DNA of 45,698 nt from Chloroflexota bacterium (GCA_016219275.1 JACRBM010000065.1:1-45698); one strand, 5' to 3'. Shown: positions 1 through 7,634, counted from the first letter of the stretch. Notes: generated by a model from the letters alone, not told the origin. Program-made: numbers and translations.

Positions 1-124
1 CATAGGATAAACCAAGCATAACGGAAAATTGTTAAAATGCAAGTAGCACTCCGACGCTTCCAAGCGGAACAAAAACGGTATGTTTCAAGAGTCAGAAACT
101 GGCTGCTTTGAACCTTCGTTCATC

Positions 125-206
125 AGCCCACCCTAACCCTCTCCCTCCAAGGGAGAGGGGATTTGCCTCCTCTCCCCTTTGGGGAGAGGATTGAGGTGAG
201 GGGAAG
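125..206. repeat. Twin-hairpin intergenic repeat
   Basis: Two adjacent hairpins are visible: a 10-bp stem CCCTCTCCCT/AGGGAGAGGG (137-146 with 150-159, 3-nt loop) and a 10-bp stem TCCTCTCCCC/GGGGAGAGGA (168-177 with 181-190, 3-nt loop). Partly complementary CACCCT and AGGTGAGGGG tracts flank them. The same CTCTCCCC vocabulary builds the long hairpin at 28934-29027, so this looks like a dispersed repeat family rather than a dedicated terminator; no T-tract follows on either strand. The rest of 1-287 shows no gene I can support. Confidence 0.7.
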
Positions 207-284
207 TTTCTGTCCTTATTCACGCTACGCGCGGTGCGGCGTAATATTCTCGAAATGATAGCGCACAACCTTGGGTCCAATCAA

Positions 285-330
285 TATCTAATTTCCAACC
301 TCCAAGTTCCAACGTCTAATCCGTTCCAGA
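285..330. repeat. Degenerate heptanucleotide repeat array
   Basis: Units of seven bases of the type TCTAATT, TCCAACC, TCCAAGT, TCCAACG and TCTAATC follow one another in phase. The array overlaps the 3' end of the DinB gene on the minus strand, where it encodes the last residues (NLEVGN and stop). Arrays with the same period and vocabulary occur at 14826-14864, 22472-22547 and 28892-28930. It resembles the short tandemly repeated repetitive (STRR) sequences known from some cyanobacteria; relationship by descent is not implied. Confidence 0.6.
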
Positions 331-788
331 TGTTCATTCGCGTGACTCAGCGCGTCTTCTTCGATCATTTGCGCGATGGAGTAGAAATGCGTCATGCCCC
401 ACCAGGGATTCGGCACGGTGAAGGCGAGATCGGTCTCGCTCAAACTCTCGACGCGCGCGATGAACGCGCCGCGCGTGTTTTCAAATTCGGCGCGCACGCG
501 CATCCACGTCCAATTTTTTCGCTTTGCCGATTCGCGGACATTGATCGCATCGTCGCCTTCATCCGGCGGCATCGGATGCGGCTTGCCCTCCGCGAACGAT
601 TCGCGGAGGTGATCGTGAATCACCTGTTCCCAGTACGCGATGTGCCCGACGACATCCTTGATCGTCCACGCGCCAACGATTGGAATCGTTGTGATTTGCT
701 CTTCGGTCAAGTCGGCGCACAATCTCAACAACTCGTCGCGTTGGCGCGTGAGTTGCGCGACCAGTTCAGTTTTCAATGCGCACTCCAT
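288..788 (-). CDS. DinB-fold (ClbS/DfsB-like) protein
   Basis: A 166-residue four-helix DinB-superfamily protein. The family has a metal site made by three histidines, and includes bacillithiol/mycothiol-type S-transferases and the ClbS self-resistance hydrolase; the substrate here is unknown. Seen in the sequence: the WTIKDVVGHIAYWE helix carries the first His, and LSHANEHLERI near the C-terminus carries the other two. The ATG at 788 is preferred because it overlaps the stop of the upstream acetyltransferase gene (773-775); an ATG at 842 would extend it by 18 residues and overlap more. The C-terminus (NLEVGN) is encoded by a heptanucleotide repeat, so the tail is probably not ancestral. It is last in a run with a GNAT enzyme, a MazG-like protein and another DinB protein. 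Confidence 0.85.
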   Translation of the reverse strand: MECALKTELVAQLTRQRDELLRLCADLTEEQITTIPIVGAWTIKDVVGHIAYWEQVIHDHLRESFAEGKPHPMPPDEGDDAINVRESAKRKNWTWMRVRAEFENTRGAFIARVESLSETDLAFTVPNPWWGMTHFYSIAQMIEEDALSHANEHLERIRRWNLEVGN

Positions 789-1306
789 TCGCGATCCAGG
801 ATCGCGTATTGCAACGTATCCCACCAGCGACCTTTGAACCACTCACGCTCACGCAAACGTCCTTCGCATTGCAAGCCCAGTTTCTCCAACACGCGCGCCG
901 ACGCGCGATTTTCGGCAATACACCACGACGAAACGCGATGCAGTTCCAATTCGCGAAATCCAAATTCGAGCAGCGCGCGCGCGGCTTCGGTCGCGTACCC
1001 GTTGCCCCAAAAATTTGGATCGAGTTCGTAGCCAATCTCCGCTTCGCGCGTCGCGGGGTTGATCGCGCGCACGCCGACGTTGCCGATCAAGCGCCCATCG
1101 CGTTCAATCGCCAGTTGAACTTTCGTGCGCGGGTTGTGCTCTTGCCAAGTGACGAACATTTGCACGAACGGTCGCACCTGCTCTTCCGTTCGCGTCTCCC
1201 ATTCGTAAAAGCGCAGATAGCGCGGATCGGATTGATAGGCGAGCACGGCGCGCCAATCGTTCGCGACAAATTCGCGTAAGCGTAAACGCACGGTCTTGAT
1301 TTGCAC
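773..1306 (-). CDS. RimJ/RimL-type GNAT N-acetyltransferase
   Basis: A 177-residue GNAT-fold acetyltransferase that would move acetyl from acetyl-CoA to an amine. It matches the RimJ/RimL (Acetyltransf_3) group: N-terminal TVRLRLREFVANDWRA, then RLIGNVGVRAI, the acetyl-CoA loop region IGYELDPNFWGNGYATEAAR (around residues 92-111), and the C-terminal NRASARVLEKLGLQCEGRLRE pattern near 132. Length is normal for the family. The start is a GTG at 1304-1306 that shares one base with the TAG stop of the upstream MazG-like gene, so the two are very likely co-translated. Its own stop overlaps the start of the downstream DinB gene. The acceptor could be a ribosomal protein N-terminus or a small amine; the sequence does not decide. 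Confidence 0.9.
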   Translation of the reverse strand: MQIKTVRLRLREFVANDWRAVLAYQSDPRYLRFYEWETRTEEQVRPFVQMFVTWQEHNPRTKVQLAIERDGRLIGNVGVRAINPATREAEIGYELDPNFWGNGYATEAARALLEFGFRELELHRVSSWCIAENRASARVLEKLGLQCEGRLREREWFKGRWWDTLQYAILDREWSAH

Positions 1307-1632
1307 TAGAGTGTCCTCTGGCTGTGGATGTGTTTTTCCAAATCATCCATCGTTGTCAAGAACGCGCGCTCCAAATCTACGCCATGCATCTGCGCCAAGA
1401 CCAGGATTGACCACAAGCAATCCGCCAGTTCGTGCGCGAGTTTTTCATCGGCGTGCTCGATGTGACGGATGCCATTCTGCGCCATCACGAGTTTTGCCAG
1501 GTCGCCCACATCGCCAACGAAACCGAGCGCGATCTCCTCGCGCGTCCACGCACGACCATAGTTCGCGCGTTCCAATTCGGCGTACTGGTTTCGCACGTCC
1601 AGGGCGCGTTCGCTCAATGCGCGGATTTCCAT
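1306..1632 (-). CDS. MazG-like nucleotide pyrophosphohydrolase
   Basis: A 108-residue all-alpha NTP pyrophosphohydrolase of the MazG-like type, which hydrolyses (often aberrant) NTPs to NMP and pyrophosphate. Visible are the helical core with WTREEIALGFVGDVGDLAKLV (the E-E-..-E/D metal-binding helix, partly altered to GDVGDL) and HELADCLWSILVLAQMHGVDLERAF (E..D motif), ending in a typical DLEKHI helix. The start at ATG 1632 is preferred over an in-frame start at 1722, because the longer form adds a basic, low-complexity tail and overlaps the upstream DinB gene by over 100 bases. It still overlaps the end of that gene by 19 bases. Together with the GNAT and DinB neighbours it suggests a small-molecule detoxification or house-cleaning group. 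Confidence 0.8.
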   Translation of the reverse strand: MEIRALSERALDVRNQYAELERANYGRAWTREEIALGFVGDVGDLAKLVMAQNGIRHIEHADEKLAHELADCLWSILVLAQMHGVDLERAFLTTMDDLEKHIHSQRTL

Positions 1633-2099
1633 TTGTTCACCTGCTCGATGTGCTCCGGCAAATGACCATACGCGTTGACGGCGATCAGTCGTTCCAGCGT
1701 GACCTGTTCGTCCGGGTTCCATGGCGCAGATAAAATCTTGTTCACCTCCGCGTCGCTCAAGCGTTCCGTTTCGGCGAGCAAATCGTGATATGCCGCGTCG
1801 AGTTCGGCGCGAATACGCGCGAGCGAATAATCACGGCGCATCGCCGCCTCGCGATGATTCAACGCATCAATCCCAGGATCGTCCAAGCCCAACGGTTGCG
1901 GCACGCCGTTCTGCTGGTACTCGCGCAGGAATTTCGTCGCGACCAGGTACCAAAACGTAACGTGTCCCAGCACATCTTTGAGCGACCACCAATCAATCAC
2001 GCGGTCATGCGCGATCACGTCGTCGGGAATGTCCGTAATGCACGCCAAGAATTTTTCGTGTTCGCGTTTTGTCGCGCGCAAAATTTCGTCGCGTGTCAT
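1614..2099 (-). CDS. DinB-fold (ClbS/DfsB-like) protein
   Basis: A 161-residue DinB-superfamily protein, similar in layout to the one at 288-788. It begins MTRDEILRATKREHEKFLACI; the first metal-binding His is in SLKDVLGHVTFWYLV and the other two are in AYGHLPEHIEQVNKW at the C-terminus, so the His triad is complete. The ATG at 2097-2099 overlaps the TGA stop of the upstream HoxU-like gene as ATGA, which fixes the start and argues for translational coupling. An upstream in-frame start exists but would read through the HoxU gene in another frame. The substrate is unknown; family members act as thiol-dependent transferases or as hydrolases. Confidence 0.87.
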   Translation of the reverse strand: MTRDEILRATKREHEKFLACITDIPDDVIAHDRVIDWWSLKDVLGHVTFWYLVATKFLREYQQNGVPQPLGLDDPGIDALNHREAAMRRDYSLARIRAELDAAYHDLLAETERLSDAEVNKILSAPWNPDEQVTLERLIAVNAYGHLPEHIEQVNKWKSAH

Positions 2100-2812
2100 T
2101 TTGTTTCCTTGTCTCCTTGTCCCCGTGTTCGGTGTTTTTCCAACCGCGAGTGCCGCACCAACTCGCTCACATCGCGTCCGGTCTCGATCCAGAATTCGCG
2201 TTTCGCCTTGAGTGCGCCGGTCGGGCACGCCTGCACGCAGTTGCCGCAGTACACGCACGTCGTCTCCGGAATCGGCTGATCGAAAAAGGTCGCGATGCGC
2301 GTGTCGAACCCGCGTCCGGCTTGAGTGATCGCGAACGTCCACTGCACATCTTCGCCGCACGCCTGGACGCAACGCCAACACAAAATACATTTCGCGTAAT
2401 CGCGAATGTAGAATGGATTGTCATCGCGAAGCGGATGCTCGCGTTTTTTACCTTCGGCAAAGCGCGCCATGTCCGCGCCGTACTCGCGTACGAGTTGTTG
2501 AATGTCCGGCGCGTCGCTCACATCCACCGCGCTCGCCAGCAATTCGAGAATCACTTTGCGCGCTTGACGCACGCGCGACGTATCGGTGCGAACGATCATG
2601 CCGTTCTCGCATTCGCGCGAGCACGCTTGCACGAGCACGCGCGATTTTTCCACTTCGACGACGCACATCCGGCAAAGCGACGGCGGTGTGAAATGCGGGT
2701 GATAACAAATCGTCGGAATCGTTTTTTGGATTCGCGCGGCGGCTTGCAAGATCGTCGTGCCCGCCGGCACGGTGATCGTTTGGTGGTCTATCGAAAGGGT
2801 AATGTCAGACAC
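2096..2812 (-). CDS. hoxU: HoxU/NuoG-N-type iron-sulfur diaphorase subunit
   Basis: A 238-residue electron-transfer subunit, the usual size of HoxU, the small Fe-S subunit of NAD(P)-linked hydrogenase and formate dehydrogenase diaphorases, homologous to the N-terminus of NuoG. An N-terminal [2Fe-2S] domain has C36, C47, C50 and C64. Two [4Fe-4S] motifs follow: CILCWRCVQAC and CVYCGNCVQACPTGAL, ferredoxin-like. The middle His-Cys3 motif of NuoG (H-x3-C-x2-C-x5-C) is absent; the region reads AVDVSDAPDIQQLVREYG. The GTG start at 2812 has a GAGG Shine-Dalgarno at five bases spacing. Upstream, past the large regulator, lie nuoF and nuoE, so the three would form a NAD(P)H-oxidising module. No catalytic hydrogenase or dehydrogenase subunit is in the window. 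Confidence 0.87.
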   Translation of the reverse strand: MSDITLSIDHQTITVPAGTTILQAAARIQKTIPTICYHPHFTPPSLCRMCVVEVEKSRVLVQACSRECENGMIVRTDTSRVRQARKVILELLASAVDVSDAPDIQQLVREYGADMARFAEGKKREHPLRDDNPFYIRDYAKCILCWRCVQACGEDVQWTFAITQAGRGFDTRIATFFDQPIPETTCVYCGNCVQACPTGALKAKREFWIETGRDVSELVRHSRLEKHRTRGQGDKETK

Positions 2813-2875
2813 ACACGCCTCGTGTAAATATACAAGGACACAAATAATCAAACAACACACACCTTGTTTCCTTGT

Positions 2876-5653
2876 TTACTTTTGCGCCGGTTTACCCGCG
2901 TCCTTCTCCAACGCGAACGCAATTGCTTGCTCCAACGTCATCGCGCGACCTTGCGCCCAGGATTCGGTGAACGTGTACGGATCGGTCCGCTCGCGCGTGA
3001 ACGCGACGGCTTGATCGTACATCGAACGATCCACCGGCGTCAGCGGCATACCGATTTTTTCGCGCAACGCTTCCGCCGCGCCGAACAAGCGCGCCGCGCG
3101 CGCCAAGCCATGGCGCGCGATGGAAACGCTCGCGAGCCATTCGAGACATTCGGCGATACCCGCGCGGTCGCCGACTTGCTGAAACAACGTCAACGCGGCA
3201 GAGAGCAATGCGAACGCGCGCGCGGCGTCGCTCGCGTAGAGCGCGGCGCGTCCTTGATTCGTGTACACGGCGGCGACGCCGCGCCGATTGCCCACCTCGC
3301 GAAAGAGCGCGACGCTTTCCGCGCCCAACTCGTTGACCTTGGCGTACTCGCGCGCGTGCAACGCGACGACACACAAGTTGCTCAACGCCGAAGCGATGCC
3401 CTGCTTGTCGCCCAACACGCGCCGCGCCTCGCGGCTCTCTTCGAAATATTTTTGGGCGCGCGGTAAATCGCCTTGATTGAGCGCGACTAGACCCAGGTTG
3501 TTCAACGCGCTCGCGATGCCCCAGCGGTCGCCGAGCGCGCGATGCAATTCCAGCGCGGTCGCGAACATCGTTTGCGCGCGTTCGTAATCGGCGTGATCTT
3601 GCGCGATGGAACCCAGACTGTTGAGCGCGACGCCCATTCCTTTTTTGTTGCCGAGTTTGCGAAACATTTTGAGCGCGGCTTCAAAACTTGACTCCGCGCG
3701 ATCCAGGTCGCGTTGCACGAGCGCCATCATGCCCGCGCCGTCGAGCGCCTTCGCCAGCGCGAGCGACGCCGGCGCGGACGCGGCTTCTGCTTTTGCGAGC
3801 GCGCTCGTGAGCCAACGCTGTCCTTCGCTCAAGTACCCGCGCGTCAACCAAAAACGCCAGAGCGCGCCGCTCAAGCGCACCGGAATTTCTTCCGCTTCAC
3901 CTTCGAGCGCCCACCCGAGCGCGGCGCGCAAATTGTCGTGCTCGCGTTCGAGCCGATTGAGCCACTCGACTTGTTGCGGACCGCGCAGCAGCGAATCGGC
4001 GGCTTGCGCAAACGTCAAGAAATACGCGCAGTGCAAATGCCGCAAGCGATTCGCTTCTTCCGAGTCGAACAACTTGCCTTGCGCGTACTGGCGAATCGTT
4101 TCCAACATGCGATAGCGCGTGTCCTCGTCCTGGCGTTCGGACAACACGAGCGACTGGTCCACCAAACGCGTGAGCAAATCAACCACATCGGGGCGCGGCA
4201 CGGTCTGCTCGTCGGCGACGACCAACTCGGCGGCTTCGAGCGTCCACCCGCCGGCGAACACGGACAAGCGGCGAAACAACGCGCGCTCGCGGTCGTCGAG
4301 CAAACCGTAACTCCAATCCATCATCGCGCGCAACGTTTGCTGGCGCGGCAACGCGCTCCGACTGCCGCCGGTAAGCAAGTGAAACCGGTCGGACAGCCGC
4401 GCGAGAATTTCTTCGGGCGAGAGGACTTTGGCGCGCGCCGCCGCGAGTTCGATCGCGAGTGGAATACCGTCGAGCCGCGCGCAAATCTGCGCGAGCAGCG
4501 CGGCGTTTTGCTCGTTCAACGCGAACGTCGGTTGCGCGGTCTTGGCGCGATCCAGGAACAAGCGCACCGATTCGTTCTGTGCGAGTGATTCAATCGGCGA
4601 CGCGTTGTTCATGTCCGGCATCGCGAGCGACGGCACGCGAAAAATCCGCTCGCCGGCGATGCCGAGCGCGACGCGACTGCTCGCGATAATTTGCATACGC
4701 GGACACACCTGCAACAACGTTTCCGCAAGTTGCGCGACCGGCTCGTTGAGGTGTTCGCAATTGTCGAGGACGAGCAATAGATTGCGCGCGCGCAAATAGT
4801 CGGCGAGCGCGTTGAGCAGCGGCTTGCCGGTTTCTTCGCGGAGATTCAACGCGGACGCGATCGCGTGCGGCACGAGCAAGGGATCGGAGATCAGCGCGAG
4901 CTCGACGTGCCACGCGCCGTCGTTGAACAGTTCGAGCGATTCCGCCGCGGCTTGCACCGCCAAGCGCGTCTTGCCGATGCCGCCCGCGCCGATCAGCGTG
5001 ACGAGACGCGACGCGACGAGCATCTGTTTGACTTCGGTGAGTTCGCGTTCGCGCCCGATGAAACTGGTAAGCTGTCCCGGCAAATTGTTCGGGAGCATGT
5101 CGAGCGAACGCAACGCCGGAAAATCCGCCGGCAATCCGTGGACGACGAGTTGGAATATTCGCTCTGGGCGCACGAGGTCTTTGAGCCGATGCTCACCCAG
5201 GTCGCGCACGCTGACGCCCGCCGGCAATTGATCGCGCACGAGTTCGCACACGGCGAGCGACATCAGGATTTGTCCGCCGTGCGCCGCTGAAAGCAACCGC
5301 GCGACGCGATTGAGCGGCGGTCCAAAGTAATCGCCTTCGCGCGCTTCGACCGTGCCGACGTGAATCGCGATGCGGATTTTGAGCGCGCCGATCTCGCCCC
5401 AGTCGGTTTCGCGCAACGCGCGTTGCATTGCGAGCGCGGCGGTCATCGCGTTGGGCGCGCTAGAGAACACGGCATAGAACGCGTCGCCCATCGTCTTGAA
5501 CACCGCGCCCTGGTTTTCGGTGATGATGCCGCGCAAGAGCGCGTCGTGACGCGCGAGCGCGGCTTGCATCGCGTCGGGATGTTGCTCCCAGAGTTTGGTG
5601 CTCCCTTCGATGTCCGTGAATAAAAACGTCATCGTCGGATTGGACGGCGACAT
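2876..5653 (-). CDS. Class III cyclase / STAND ATPase / TPR regulator
   Basis: A 925-residue signalling protein. Residues 8-170 form a class III nucleotide cyclase domain with metal-binding D14 and D57 (FTDIEGS, KTMGDA), K53, and the transition-state residues N115 and R119 (LNRVARL), so it should be active. Residues 195-480 form a STAND/NB-ARC-like ATPase: the FIGRERELTEV lead-in, Walker A GAGGIGKTR at 222-230 and Walker B LLLVLDNCEHL. From about 560 to the end there are helical and tetratricopeptide repeats (NNLGLVALNQGDLPRAQKYF is one clear TPR). This architecture is known from AfsR/LuxR-like regulators. It begins three bases after the nuoF stop and ends just before hoxU, so it is embedded in the diaphorase operon and may sense its redox or metabolic state. 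The start could also be the ATG at 5632. Confidence 0.93.
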   Translation of the reverse strand: MSPSNPTMTFLFTDIEGSTKLWEQHPDAMQAALARHDALLRGIITENQGAVFKTMGDAFYAVFSSAPNAMTAALAMQRALRETDWGEIGALKIRIAIHVGTVEAREGDYFGPPLNRVARLLSAAHGGQILMSLAVCELVRDQLPAGVSVRDLGEHRLKDLVRPERIFQLVVHGLPADFPALRSLDMLPNNLPGQLTSFIGRERELTEVKQMLVASRLVTLIGAGGIGKTRLAVQAAAESLELFNDGAWHVELALISDPLLVPHAIASALNLREETGKPLLNALADYLRARNLLLVLDNCEHLNEPVAQLAETLLQVCPRMQIIASSRVALGIAGERIFRVPSLAMPDMNNASPIESLAQNESVRLFLDRAKTAQPTFALNEQNAALLAQICARLDGIPLAIELAAARAKVLSPEEILARLSDRFHLLTGGSRSALPRQQTLRAMMDWSYGLLDDRERALFRRLSVFAGGWTLEAAELVVADEQTVPRPDVVDLLTRLVDQSLVLSERQDEDTRYRMLETIRQYAQGKLFDSEEANRLRHLHCAYFLTFAQAADSLLRGPQQVEWLNRLEREHDNLRAALGWALEGEAEEIPVRLSGALWRFWLTRGYLSEGQRWLTSALAKAEAASAPASLALAKALDGAGMMALVQRDLDRAESSFEAALKMFRKLGNKKGMGVALNSLGSIAQDHADYERAQTMFATALELHRALGDRWGIASALNNLGLVALNQGDLPRAQKYFEESREARRVLGDKQGIASALSNLCVVALHAREYAKVNELGAESVALFREVGNRRGVAAVYTNQGRAALYASDAARAFALLSAALTLFQQVGDRAGIAECLEWLASVSIARHGLARAARLFGAAEALREKIGMPLTPVDRSMYDQAVAFTRERTDPYTFTESWAQGRAMTLEQAIAFALEKDAGKPAQK

Positions 5654-5656
5654 CGG

Positions 5657-6928
5657 TTAGACCAGACCCTTCTCGAACGCGCTGACGATGGCAGACGACG
5701 CGGTTTGTCCCAGCCCGCACAACGACGCGTCGCGCATCGTCGCGCCCAGTTCGCGGAGGAGAGACGTTGCACGCTCCGCGAATGTCTCTCCTTCGCGCGC
5801 GATGATTTCGTACTGCCGCTGCGTTCCGAGCTGGCACGGAAAACATTTCCCGCACGACTCGTCGCGAAAGAATCGCGCCAGACGTTTGAGTACGCCGCGC
5901 ATCTCGGCGGTGTCGTCGAGCGCCATGATCGCGCCCGAACCCAACGTCGCGCCGATTGCCGCGAGCGATTGGAAATCGAGCGGCACATCAATTTCATCGG
6001 GACGCAGGAATACGCCCGCCGCGCCGCCGATCAAAATCGCTTTGAGCGCGCGCCCTGGGCGCAATCCGCCTGCGAGATTTTCGATCACGTCGCGCAAGGA
6101 CACGCCCATCGCGATTTCGTACGCGCCTGGTTTTTGAACGTGCCCACTGACGCACACGATGCGCGTGCCGGGCGATTTTGCCGTACCAAATTTACGATAC
6201 GCATCCGCGCCTGCGAGCGCGATGAACGGAATGTTGGCGAACGTCTCGACGTTGTTGATGACGGTCGGACGATTGAACAATCCCTGGTCGGTGGGGAACG
6301 GCGGCTTGACGCGCGGCTCGCCGCGTTTGCCTTCGATGGATTCAAAGAGTGCGGTCTCTTCGCCGCAAATGTACGCGCCCGCGCCGCGCCGAATCTCGAT
6401 GTGGAAGTCGAAATCATCGCGCAATATTCTTTCGCCGAGATAGCCGCGTTGCCGCGCCACGTCGAGTGCGCGCGACAAGCGTTCGTACGCAAGCGGGTAC
6501 TCGCCGCGCAAATAGATAAATCCATTCGTCGCACACGTGATGAACGCGGTGATCGTCATTCCCTCGATGATGCGAAACGGATCGCCCTCCATCAGCACGC
6601 GATCCTTGAACGTGCCCGTTTCCGATTCGTCCGCGTTGCACACGACGAACGCGGACGAGTGGCGGTACGGCGCGGGCACATTCGTCGGGGCAGGATACGG
6701 TTGCGTGAGTTCCGCCTTCATCGCGAGTTCGCGTTTTAGCCCGGTCGGAAACGCCGCGCCGCCGCGCCCGATCAAGCCGGACGATTTCAACGCGTCTACA
6801 ATTTCGGCGACGAGTCCTTCGCGCACGACGCGCGTGAGCGCGCGATAGCCGCCGCGTGCGAGGTAATCGTCCATGCTCGCGGGGTTGACCAGACCCAGGT
6901 TGGAGGTGACGAGTTTCGTTTCTAACAT
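5657..6928 (-). CDS. nuoF: NADH dehydrogenase/diaphorase flavoprotein NuoF
   Basis: A 423-residue NuoF/HoxF-type subunit that oxidises NAD(P)H through FMN and passes electrons to Fe-S centres. Visible are the FMN/NADH-binding GRGGAAFPTGLKRE, the glycine-rich GAGAYICGEETALFESIEG with KRGEPRVKPPFP, and the C-terminal [4Fe-4S] ligands ESCGKCFPCQLG plus the distant SLCGLG. There is neither an N-terminal NuoE-like domain nor a C-terminal ferredoxin extension, so it is the short NuoF form and depends on the separate NuoE. The ATG at 6928 (MLETKLVTSN) is chosen; the 23 extra residues of the longer frame come from a low-complexity spacer. The gap to nuoE holds a G-rich tract that could fold as a quadruplex. 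Confidence 0.94.
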   Translation of the reverse strand: MLETKLVTSNLGLVNPASMDDYLARGGYRALTRVVREGLVAEIVDALKSSGLIGRGGAAFPTGLKRELAMKAELTQPYPAPTNVPAPYRHSSAFVVCNADESETGTFKDRVLMEGDPFRIIEGMTITAFITCATNGFIYLRGEYPLAYERLSRALDVARQRGYLGERILRDDFDFHIEIRRGAGAYICGEETALFESIEGKRGEPRVKPPFPTDQGLFNRPTVINNVETFANIPFIALAGADAYRKFGTAKSPGTRIVCVSGHVQKPGAYEIAMGVSLRDVIENLAGGLRPGRALKAILIGGAAGVFLRPDEIDVPLDFQSLAAIGATLGSGAIMALDDTAEMRGVLKRLARFFRDESCGKCFPCQLGTQRQYEIIAREGETFAERATSLLRELGATMRDASLCGLGQTASSAIVSAFEKGLV

Positions 6929-6992
6929 TGGATTTGTCGCAGCGCGAGTGCGGTGGAGCAGAGGCGCAGGGGTGCAGGGGTGCAAAAAATCT

Positions 6993-7020
6993 CCCATGCT
7001 CCCCCGCTCCCCCGCTCCCC
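6993..7020 (-). repeat. Putative G-quadruplex in nuoE-nuoF spacer
   Basis: On the minus (coding) strand the spacer reads GGGG-AGC-GGGGG-AGC-GGGGG-AGCAT-GGG, four G-runs with loops of 3, 3 and 5 bases. This satisfies the usual G3+N1-7 rule. It starts five bases after the nuoE stop. It may tune nuoF translation relative to nuoE, or simply be a dispersed low-complexity insert. Confidence 0.55.
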
Positions 7021-7024
7021 TACT

Positions 7025-7480
7025 TCAACTGTCGTCGAGAATTTTTGAAAGCGAATTTTCACGCACGTCCTCATGCACTTGCTCGCCCGCCATCACGACC
7101 GGCGCGTGGTCGCAGTGACCCAGGCACGGTACCACTTCGAGCGTGACCGCGCCATCGGGTGTCGTCTCGCCGACGCGAATCTTGAGTTTATCTTCGAGCG
7201 CAGCAATCACGCGTTCGCTGCCAGCCAGATAGCACGGCACGTCGTCACACACGCGAACAATGATCTTGCCAACCGGGTGCGTGTACAGGTGCGCGTAAAA
7301 ATCCGCGACGCCGTACGCATCGGCGAGCGGCACATCAAGCCCGGCCGCCACGCGCGTGATGGTTTCTGCGGAGAGCCAGCCGTACAGCTCTTGCGCCTCG
7401 ATCAACGCAGGGAGTAGACCCGAACGACCGACCGGCGACCACCGCGCGAGAATCGTTCCCAGTTCATCGTGAGGATTCAT
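7025..7480 (-). CDS. nuoE: NADH dehydrogenase/diaphorase [2Fe-2S] subunit NuoE
   Basis: A 151-residue thioredoxin-fold ferredoxin of the NuoE/HoxE family. It opens with helices (ELGTILARWSPVGRSGLLPA, LIEAQELYGWLS), followed by the typical DVPLADAYGVADFYAHLY. The [2Fe-2S] ligands are CDDVPC (C-x4-C) and CLGHC (C-x3-C) further on, the normal pattern. It partners NuoF for NAD(P)H oxidation. The start at ATG 7480 (MNPHDELG) has AAGG about seven bases upstream; an ATG at 7504 would add eight residues and is possible. It is first of the minus-strand set nuoE-nuoF-regulator-hoxU. Two palindromes (7503-7517, 7550-7564) lie in its upstream region. Confidence 0.93.
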   Translation of the reverse strand: MNPHDELGTILARWSPVGRSGLLPALIEAQELYGWLSAETITRVAAGLDVPLADAYGVADFYAHLYTHPVGKIIVRVCDDVPCYLAGSERVIAALEDKLKIRVGETTPDGAVTLEVVPCLGHCDHAPVVMAGEQVHEDVRENSLSKILDDS

Positions 7481-7502
7481 TCGAAACCTTGAGTAGTCCA
7501 TC

Positions 7503-7564
7503 AACCTTGCGAAGGTTTAGCCAGCCAAACCAGAGACGCGTTTCTGATCAACCTTCGCAAGGTT
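7503..7564. repeat. Pair of inverted palindromes upstream of nuoE
   Basis: AACCTTGCGAAGGTT at 7503-7517 and AACCTTCGCAAGGTT at 7550-7564 are exact reverse complements of each other, and each is itself a 6-bp-stem palindrome with a 3-base centre. They sit between the ferritin terminator and the nuoE start, and could be an operator pair or a dispersed repeat. Confidence 0.7.
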
Positions 7565-7573
7565 TTTCTACGC

Positions 7574-7618
7574 AAAAAGCATCTCCCTCTCCGCGCGTGA
7601 CACATGCAGAGAGGGAGA
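7574..7618 (-). terminator. Intrinsic terminator of the ferritin gene
   Basis: A 10-bp stem (7582-7591 with 7609-7618, CTCCCTCTC/GAGAGGGAG core, 17-base loop) lies 17 bases beyond the ferritin stop. On the minus strand it is followed after three bases by TTTTT (7578-7574). Confidence 0.65.
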
Positions 7619-7634
7619 GCATCGCGCTCGAAGA

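Noticed and set aside
2757-3014. A small plus-strand gene over the hoxU/regulator border
   Set aside because: It is antisense to both genes and has no ribosome-binding site or similarity that I recognise.
5705-6739. A 344-codon plus-strand frame opposite nuoF
   Set aside because: It is antisense to nuoF with no recognisable motif and is explained by the third-position GC bias of nuoF.
7500-7625. CRISPR-like repeats
   Set aside because: Only two palindromes in opposite orientation and one terminator hairpin; there is no regularly spaced direct repeat and no cas gene in the window.
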